A DNA stretch of 37,931 nt, from positions 1 to 37,931 of the forward strand of contig CAZRRN010000029.1 of the NCBI GenBank assembly GCA_964602475.1. Reading direction: 5' to 3'. The notes under the pieces were generated by a model. It was given only the letters and a program-made list of their open reading frames with translations, had not been told where the DNA came from and did not search any database. Every line of letters begins with the position of its first letter. Within the stretch, counting starts at the first letter, position 1. The position numbers and the translations under genes were made by a program. Positions 32,816 through 37,931 of the stretch are shown here, piece after piece. The stretch comes from SZUA-448 sp964602475 (lineage in GTDB: Bacteria; Bacillota; Clostridia; Lachnospirales; Lachnospiraceae).

Positions 32816-33529
32816 ATGTCAGCAGAAAAAGAGAGCTATATCAGGGATATTTTAAAATCAGTACGAACGATTGATTACATCAAACCAAATGAAATACCCA
32901 ATATTGATTTATATATGGATCAGGTAACAACCTTTATGGATCAACATCTGGAGTCCTCTAAGAGATATGAAGATGATAAACTTCTGACGAAGACGATGAT
33001 AAATAATTATACTAAAAATAATCTTTTACCGTCACCGGAGAAGAAGAAGTATACTAAGGATCATATGTATCTTCTCATCTTCATTTACTATATGAAGAAT
33101 ATACTTTGTATCAGTGATATTCAGAGTGTCTTGAATCCACTGACGGAGATGTTCTACGGAAAAGATTCCAAAATTAGTCTTGAGGAGATTTATGAGGAGA
33201 TTTTTCGAATTGAAACAATACAATCCTTTGAGGTTACAAAGGATCTTGTCGATAAGCTGAAAAAGTCAAAGGACTGTTTCGAAAATATCGATAAGACTGA
33301 AGAGGAGCAGGAATTTTTAAGAGTATTTTCTTTTGTATGTATGCTTTGCTTTGATGTATATATGAAAAAGCAGGTGATTGAAAAGATGATTGATGAATTT
33401 AAGCTTTTCCGTGATGATGATGAGAAAAATTCTAAAAAGAAGGAAGAAAAAACATCTGCAAAAAAAAATGAAAAGGCTCCTGTCGTAAAGGAAGAACCCG
33501 AAAAAAAAGAATCAGGTAATAAAAAATGA
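32816..33529 (+). CDS. DUF1836 family protein (MerR-like HTH) with Lys/Glu-rich tail
   Basis: The 237-residue protein has the DUF1836 pattern in the first 170 residues: a helix-turn-helix-like region with LLTKTMINNYTKNNLLP (about residue 60) and KKYTKDHMYLLIFIYYMKNIL. These resemble MerR-type DNA-binding helices, but the function is not established. The C-terminal 40 residues are a highly charged Lys/Glu repeat-like tail without predicted structure. It is a single-gene unit with a strong promoter and a strong terminator. Its position between two oppositely oriented genes (pcrA, YerC-like) gives no functional hint. Confidence 0.75.
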   Translation: MSAEKESYIRDILKSVRTIDYIKPNEIPNIDLYMDQVTTFMDQHLESSKRYEDDKLLTKTMINNYTKNNLLPSPEKKKYTKDHMYLLIFIYYMKNILCISDIQSVLNPLTEMFYGKDSKISLEEIYEEIFRIETIQSFEVTKDLVDKLKKSKDCFENIDKTEEEQEFLRVFSFVCMLCFDVYMKKQVIEKMIDEFKLFRDDDEKNSKKKEEKTSAKKNEKAPVVKEEPEKKESGNKK

Positions 33530-33536
33530 AACAATA

Positions 33537-33586
33537 AAATCCCGTAATGGTTTTGCCTTAAGTGACAAAAACTATTACGGGATTTT
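33537..33586. terminator. bidirectional terminator between the DUF1836 and YerC-like genes
   Basis: An 18-bp stem with one G-T pair (33537-33554 with 33568-33585, core CCCGTAAT/ATTACGGG), flanked by A residues on the left and TTTT with following Ts on the right. It can end both convergent transcripts. Confidence 0.92.
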
Positions 33587-33597
33587 GTTTGCTCTGA

Positions 33598-33900
33598 TTA
33601 CTGATCCTCCGGTAACGGCGGAATACGGTCAAATACGATATCATAGCCTCCTTCACCGTAAATCAGTGAACGATTTACACGACTGATGGTTGCGGTTGAC
33701 GCACCAGTCTTTTCTGCAATTTCCAGGTAAGTTTTTTTCTGACGAAGCATTGCTGCTACTTCAAATCGCTGGGAGAGGGACAGTAATTCATTAACGGTGC
33801 AGATATCTTCAAAAAATGCATAACATTCATCACGGTTCTTTAAGCTTAAAATCGCATCAAAAATAAAATCTACGGAAGGTGAATGAATACTTTTACTCAT
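33598..33900 (-). CDS. YerC/YecD-type TrpR-family HTH protein
   Basis: Read from the ATG at 33900 the protein has 100 residues, the family length. The fold is the TrpR-like helical domain: AILSLKNRDECYAFFEDICTV, ELLSLSQRFEVAAML, and the helix-turn-helix KTYLEIAEKTGASTATISRVNRSL (about residues 59-82). The family is related to the tryptophan repressor, but YerC targets are not known. The open frame to 34047 covers the structured leader, not family sequence. The convergent gene is DUF1836, and the aro operon ends 190 nt upstream on the same strand. A link to aromatic biosynthesis is tempting but not shown. Confidence 0.85.
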   Translation of the reverse strand: MSKSIHSPSVDFIFDAILSLKNRDECYAFFEDICTVNELLSLSQRFEVAAMLRQKKTYLEIAEKTGASTATISRVNRSLIYGEGGYDIVFDRIPPLPEDQ

Positions 33901-34000
33901 ACTAATCCCCATTTCTGCGCGGCTTTTTGCGCATAACAGACTTTGTGTCAAGCACCGCGCAGGCACAAATCTGTGTGTGAAGAGTTTATCTTTCACACTA
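33901..34000 (-). other. structured leader element, copy A (before the YerC-like gene)
   Basis: Read on the minus strand: hairpin P0 (TGTGAAAGA 33997-33989 with TCTTCACA 33983-33976, one bulge), six nt, P1 TTTGTG (33969-33964) with CACAAA (33947-33942). The loop segment TGCGCGG (33961-33955) is perfectly complementary to CCGCGCA (33922-33916), giving a pseudoknot with seven Watson-Crick pairs. An alternative local hairpin TGCGC/GCGCA is also possible. GGGGA then lies before the ATG at 33900. This is the best-formed of the three copies. Confidence 0.7.
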
Positions 34001-34037
34001 AAATTCCTTACTGTATAAAATACTTTTACACTTCGCA

Positions 34038-34066
34038 ATTTTAACACTTTACAGACTTAAAGTAAA
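34038..34066 (-). promoter_or_regulatory. promoter of the YerC-like gene
   Basis: On the minus strand TTTACT (34066-34061), 17 bp and TAAAAT (34043-34038). The transcript would start near 34031 and carry the whole structured leader, about 130 nt, before the start at 33900. Confidence 0.65.
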
Positions 34067-34089
34067 GTAGAAAAACAAAGTTTTATGTA

Positions 34090-35328
34090 TCAGGTAAGCT
34101 GCAGCAGCTTACAGAGTTCGTCGAAGCTTTCCTGTATGGTTTTCGCCGCCTTCAGCTCAAGGTCGGCAAAGCTGTGATATAGAGGGAGACGGGTGGTATA
34201 GAGCTTTTTTATCTGTTCGAAATCAGCGGAAAGAGGACGTCCTTCGGAAGGAAGCAGAGATGGGTCACGGTCAATAAAAACAAGAAGCCCATTTTGACTT
34301 AAAAATCGGTAATTCTCTGGGCGCGTTACAACGCCGCCGCCGGTCGCAAGAATGATTCCTGTCTGCGCTCCTGCTTCTTTTAAAACTTCAGTTTCTTTTT
34401 GACGGAAAACAGGTTCTCCTTCGGAAAGGATGATTTCGGCCGGAGTTTGTCCGAACTGCTTCGTTATAATATCATCCGTATCTATTAAATCACGATTTAA
34501 CAATATTGACAGCATGGTTGCAAGCGTTGTTTTTCCGCATCCGGGCATCCCAATCAGTACTATGTTCCGTTCAGAAGAAAGGATACTGTTGTATATCTTA
34601 GCAATATTTTTTTTACTGACAGGAATTCCGGTAAACAATTCAGATGCCTTTGCTGCCTGTGCAACAAGCATTGGAAGACCGTTGGAATAAACCAGACCAC
34701 GTGCTTTTGCAGCCGATAGCAGTGTTGTAAGAAGTGGATTACAGATGATATCGATTACGGCAGTGAGAGAAGGAAAAACGTCAAGCGACAGTGGGCAGCT
34801 ATGATTATCCGGAAACATTCCGACCGGAGTCGTATTTACGATGAGATCGGTATCGGCATGGCGTGACAGATTTTCATAATTGTCAGAGCCGGAACGGGAA
34901 ACGATAACAAGCTCCCGACAGTAAGAATCGCGAAGTGCGCAGCAAACCGCCTTCGAAGCACCACCGCTGCCGAGTACCAGTACTTTTTTTCCCTTGACAG
35001 AGAAAGAAAGAGAAGAGAGCAGATACAGAAAACCGTAGTAATCAGTGTTGTATCCGGTAAGTATACCGTCAGATCCGCGCATAATGGTATTAACGCTTCC
35101 GATTCTTTTCGCAGTTTCGGTTAATCTGTTGCAATACGGCAAAACTTTTTCTTTATATGGAATTGTGACATTCAGTCCTTGAAAACATCCGGATTTCATA
35201 AACCTATCAAGCTCCTCCGGCGCTGTCGGGAAAAGCTGATAGGTGTAATTTCCAAGCTGCGCATGAATTTCCTGAGAACGGCTGTGGGAGAGATGTTCTC
35301 CAAGCAGACCGAAAGAAGGGGATGTCAT
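34090..35328 (-). CDS. fused shikimate dehydrogenase-shikimate kinase (AroE-AroK)
   Basis: The 412-residue protein joins two steps of the shikimate pathway. Residues about 1-245 are AroE: LSHSRS (substrate Ser pair), NVTIPYKE with catalytic Lys (about residue 59), NTD with the catalytic Asp, GSGGASKA (NADP-binding, about 121), and VNTTPVGM. Residues about 255-412 are shikimate kinase: P-loop GMPGCGKTT (about 261), DTDD (about 280), Arg in FRQKE (about 308), GGGVV (about 326), and the lid Arg in EGRPLS. Both sets of residues are intact, so it is probably bifunctional: dehydroshikimate to shikimate to shikimate-3-phosphate. The start overlaps the aroC stop as ATGA. It is last in the aro operon. 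Confidence 0.92.
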   Translation of the reverse strand: MTSPSFGLLGEHLSHSRSQEIHAQLGNYTYQLFPTAPEELDRFMKSGCFQGLNVTIPYKEKVLPYCNRLTETAKRIGSVNTIMRGSDGILTGYNTDYYGFLYLLSSLSFSVKGKKVLVLGSGGASKAVCCALRDSYCRELVIVSRSGSDNYENLSRHADTDLIVNTTPVGMFPDNHSCPLSLDVFPSLTAVIDIICNPLLTTLLSAAKARGLVYSNGLPMLVAQAAKASELFTGIPVSKKNIAKIYNSILSSERNIVLIGMPGCGKTTLATMLSILLNRDLIDTDDIITKQFGQTPAEIILSEGEPVFRQKETEVLKEAGAQTGIILATGGGVVTRPENYRFLSQNGLLVFIDRDPSLLPSEGRPLSADFEQIKKLYTTRLPLYHSFADLELKAAKTIQESFDELCKLLQLT

Positions 35329-36410
35329 ATAGAACCCTCCAGACTGTCTGCAAGGGTAATTGCTGTTACTGCTTCGATACAGGGAACTGCACGGGGTACG
35401 ATGCAGGGGTCATGCCGTCCGTGAATGACAAGAGTAGTATCTGTATGTTCAGAAAGACTGACACTATCCTGTGAAATACCGATGGAAGGTGTCGGCTTAA
35501 CTGCGGCACGGAAAATCAGAGGCATTCCGGAGGATATTCCGCCTAAAATGCCTCCGTGACGATTGGTACGGGTACGTACACTGCCATCCTGTGCATGGTA
35601 AAAGGAATCGTTATTCTCGGAACCGTGCAGAAGAGCAGCTTCAAAACCGTTGCCAAATTCGATTCCTTTGATAGCAGGAATTGCAAACACAGCAGATGAA
35701 ATGACATTTTCGAGTCCGTCGAACATCGGACTTCCGATTCCAGCAGGAAGTCCTGTGACAGCACATTCAATCGTGCCTCCGACCGAATCCTCGGCAAGCT
35801 TAGCTTCCTGAATGCGTTCACGCATTTTAAGACCGGAAGTCTCGTTGATTACGGGAAACTCAGCAAGAGCAATCTTATAAAATAGCTCGTTTGGAATTTC
35901 AAGAGGATCAAAGCGGTCGTCTGTAATATCAAAAATAGATGAAATATGAGCACCGATTCTGATTCCGCGCTCAAGAAGCAGCTGCTTGCAGAGAGCACCG
36001 GCGATACAGATCGGAGCGGTTAGGCGACCGGAAAAATGTCCCCCGCCTCGCACGTCCTGAAATCCATGGAATTTACATTGTGCTGTAAAATCCGCATGGG
36101 AAGGACGGGGAATATCAAGAATATTGTTATAGTCAGCGGAACGGGTATCCGTATTTGGTATTTCTGCGCAGATTGGAGCTCCACAGGTAACACCGTTGAT
36201 TACACCGGAGAGAAACCGGAAATCATCTGCTTCGTGCCGACGGGTTGAATAATCATTTCGACCCGGTGCGCGACGTTCAATGAAGGCATGGAGAGCTTCC
36301 ATATCGATATGGAGACCGGCAGGAATTCCGTCAATGACAACACCGATTCCTTCAGAATGTGATTGCCCGAATACGGAGATGCGAATTTTTTTCCCAAAAC
36401 ATGAAGACAT
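35325..36410 (-). CDS. aroC: chorismate synthase
   Basis: AroC converts EPSP to chorismate using reduced FMN. The 361-residue protein has GQSHSEG near the N-terminus (catalytic His), RPSHADFTAQ, RGGGHFSGRLTAP (FMN-binding block, about residue 124), GLPAGIGSPMFD, GNGFEAALLHGSEN and GGILGGISSGMPL (about 285). I choose the ATG at 36410, which AAAGGTGG precedes by 7 nt; the frame stays open to 36434. The stop overlaps the aroEK start (ATGA), so these two are translationally coupled. aroA is 49 nt upstream. Confidence 0.95.
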   Translation of the reverse strand: MSSCFGKKIRISVFGQSHSEGIGVVIDGIPAGLHIDMEALHAFIERRAPGRNDYSTRRHEADDFRFLSGVINGVTCGAPICAEIPNTDTRSADYNNILDIPRPSHADFTAQCKFHGFQDVRGGGHFSGRLTAPICIAGALCKQLLLERGIRIGAHISSIFDITDDRFDPLEIPNELFYKIALAEFPVINETSGLKMRERIQEAKLAEDSVGGTIECAVTGLPAGIGSPMFDGLENVISSAVFAIPAIKGIEFGNGFEAALLHGSENNDSFYHAQDGSVRTRTNRHGGILGGISSGMPLIFRAAVKPTPSIGISQDSVSLSEHTDTTLVIHGRHDPCIVPRAVPCIEAVTAITLADSLEGSI

Positions 36411-36459
36411 AATTGAACCACCTTTCTTCTTCATCTGTTGCTTCTGTCTGTTTGAAGGT

Positions 36460-37692
36460 TTATTGTACCAGTCCGCCCAGCATAGTATAGCTCTGATAAA
36501 AGGTCGGATAGGATTTACGAACGGCTTCTGCTCCGGTAAGAAGAACAGGAACCGGACTTTTTAATGCGGCAATCGCAGCTGCCATGGCAATTCGGTGATC
36601 GTTACAGGAGCTGATTGTAACCGGATTGTTCATAGTATCCGAAATAAAGTGTCCACCATAAACCGTCAGAGAATCTTCTGTGGATTCAGTATGAATTCCA
36701 AGCTTCTGAAGAAGAGCTTCAACAGAAGTAATTCGGTCGGATTCCTTCAGACGAAGACGACCGGCATTAATAAACATGGTCTTTCCCTCCGCCTGGGAAG
36801 CAACAACAGCAAGAATCGGAATCAAATCGGGTATTTCGGATGCATCGATGGTTGTGCCATGAAGCGAGGACGAAAGTGCACGGATTCCGTTTTCGCTGTA
36901 TTCAATTTTTGCACCGAAGGCTTCGAGAGCATTAAGTACGGCACGGTCACCCTGAACAGAATCGTAATTCAGCCCTTTACACCAGGGGGCTGTATCGCAA
37001 ATGACTCCTGAAGCAAGCCAGAAAGCAGCATTTGACCAGTCACCTTCAATTTGGAGACAGTTTGGTGCGTGATATGTCTGAGCTCCGGGGATATGATAAC
37101 CGGAACCGGAAGGCTCAATACGGATACCGTAAGTTTCGAGCATTTTAAGTGTAATGGTAATGTAAGCTGCGGATTCTGTTTTTCCTGTGACGGTAAGCAC
37201 ACTGTCTCCGGAAAGCAGCGGGAGGGCAAAGAGCAGTCCGCTGATAAACTGGGAACTGATATTTCCGGGGAGAGTATATTGACCGGGCTGAAGTGCTCCG
37301 CTTACTGTCAAGGGAAAGTGTCCTTTTTCTGATAACGTGATTCCGTGAGCAGCAAGCTCCTCGTACAAAGGTGAAATCGGACGTGTTGCAAGATAAGCAT
37401 TGCCTGTAAATGAAGCGGACACTCTGAGAGCGCATGCTACAGGGAGCAGAAAACGAAATGTCGATCCGCTTTCTCCACAGTCAAGAATGCAGGTGGAGGA
37501 AACCATAGATGTATTACAAAGCGCCGAAAGGCAGCGCTTTGTAGCTTTAAGATCATCGGAATCGGAGTCGCAAAGTATTTTGACCGGTGAAGCGGAGAGA
37601 GCATTGCAGATATAGGCACGATGTGCAACGGATTTTGATGCCGGCACCTGTACGGTACCGGAAAGCCGTGAGGAACGGAACAGGCAGTTCAT
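36460..37692 (-). CDS. aroA: 5-enolpyruvylshikimate-3-phosphate synthase
   Basis: AroA condenses shikimate-3-phosphate with PEP. The 410-residue protein has VPASKSVAHRAYICNALS (substrate Lys/Ser, about residue 16), GESGSTFRFLLP (PEP-binding loop, about 80), ATRPISPL (about 103), the catalytic Asp in SEIPDLIPILA, LRLKESDRI (about 324) and NDHRIAMA (about 365). The loop GESGSTFRF differs from the E. coli-type GNAGTAMRP and is closer to Gram-positive class II enzymes, which are often less glyphosate-sensitive; that is inference. The start is the ATG at 37692, with GAAAGGAG at 6-nt spacing; the open frame extends to 37719. It lies between aroB and aroC in the operon. Confidence 0.95.
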   Translation of the reverse strand: MNCLFRSSRLSGTVQVPASKSVAHRAYICNALSASPVKILCDSDSDDLKATKRCLSALCNTSMVSSTCILDCGESGSTFRFLLPVACALRVSASFTGNAYLATRPISPLYEELAAHGITLSEKGHFPLTVSGALQPGQYTLPGNISSQFISGLLFALPLLSGDSVLTVTGKTESAAYITITLKMLETYGIRIEPSGSGYHIPGAQTYHAPNCLQIEGDWSNAAFWLASGVICDTAPWCKGLNYDSVQGDRAVLNALEAFGAKIEYSENGIRALSSSLHGTTIDASEIPDLIPILAVVASQAEGKTMFINAGRLRLKESDRITSVEALLQKLGIHTESTEDSLTVYGGHFISDTMNNPVTISSCNDHRIAMAAAIAALKSPVPVLLTGAEAVRKSYPTFYQSYTMLGGLVQ

Positions 37693-37728
37693 TTGAGGCT
37701 CCTTTCGAAAGTGATTCAAAACAGCAGG

Positions 37729-37931
37729 TTAAATTTCTGAACCGGAAATAATCAGTCGGTTTAATTCTGTATCATCGATCTTTCTCAGTTCGCAGTGTCC
37801 GATTTCACGGGGAATTACAATTGTCAGTTGTCCTAGTGCATGCTTTTTATCGAGCAGTGCCGCTGCATGCAGCTGTTTGGAGGAAAAGCTGCAGCCAGTC
37901 GGCAGATGATACAGTTTCAGAAGATTTTCAA
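37729..37931 (-). CDS. aroB: 3-dehydroquinate synthase, 3' end only (partial at window edge)
   Basis: The minus-strand frame open at the right edge encodes the last 67 residues. DKKHALGQLTIVIPREIG matches the AroB C-terminal block (DKK...G...vlP..iG), and the protein ends RLIISGSEI. AroB converts DAHP to 3-dehydroquinate, the second step of the pathway. The stop is 36 nt upstream of aroA, so the order is aroB-aroA-aroC-aroEK. The remainder, including the NAD- and metal-binding residues, is outside the window. Confidence 0.85.
   Translation of the reverse strand, partial: ENLLKLYHLPTGCSFSSKQLHAAALLDKKHALGQLTIVIPREIGHCELRKIDDTELNRLIISGSEI

Overview
The window looks like a core chromosomal stretch of a low-to-mid GC Clostridia bacterium, most likely Lachnospiraceae-like. 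The evidence is RuvAB without an adjacent RuvC plus a RecU-type resolvase, a methionine aminopeptidase with an N-terminal SEC-C zinc motif, YqeG, DUF1836 and YerC/TrpR-family proteins, PcrA, a fused AroE-AroK, strong Shine-Dalgarno sequences, and sigma-A promoters with exact 17-bp spacers. I see no rRNA, tRNA, IS element, prophage or CRISPR array. No gene-free stretch exceeds 300 bp.

Layout, left to right. 1-2.4 kb: 3' end of a PlsC-like acyltransferase and a GltS-family glutamate/Na+ symporter. 2.5-8.4 kb: a 1927-residue sensor joining a pseudo-receiver, a degenerate GGDEF, an intact EAL, several PAS domains, a GAF, a histidine kinase and a C-terminal receiver. 8.4-12.2 kb: map (minus) divergent from pta-ackA, then rpmF behind tandemly duplicated promoters. 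12.2-15.4 kb: a YprB-like nuclease with a small membrane protein (minus) and cardiolipin synthase (plus). 15.4-18.8 kb: a YvyF-like zinc-ribbon/HTH protein, ruvAB, zapA and a short FliD-like protein. 18.9-21.9 kb: a CotH-kinase lipoprotein and a gluconate 5-dehydrogenase-like SDR (minus). 22-25.8 kb: yqeG, aroQ, an Xaa-Pro peptidase, efp and a small alarmone synthetase. 25.8-29.8 kb: an rRNA m5C methyltransferase, a HAD phosphatase, a pseudouridine synthase and recU, in a region rich in short tandem repeats. 29.9-34 kb: a small acidic-tailed membrane protein, pcrA, a DUF1836 regulator and a YerC/TrpR-family regulator. 34-37.9 kb: the shikimate operon aroB-aroA-aroC-aroEK (minus strand).

The most unusual signal is a leader element of about 70-110 nt present three times (15389-15500 +, 18887-18955 +, 34000-33901 -). 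It sits directly before the YvyF-like, CotH and YerC-like genes and ends at a fixed distance from the start codon. The copies share inverted repeats that can form an H-type pseudoknot, supported by pair-preserving substitutions. Two copies also share an upstream hairpin at identical spacing. It behaves like a family of cis-acting structured 5' leaders rather than coding sequence or a promoter.

Functional themes are acetate/acetyl-phosphate metabolism, aromatic amino-acid precursor synthesis, recombination and repair (RuvAB, RecU, PcrA), and translation (L32, EF-P, rRNA modification, MetAP). Signalling is represented by the hybrid kinase/EAL protein and the (p)ppGpp synthetase.
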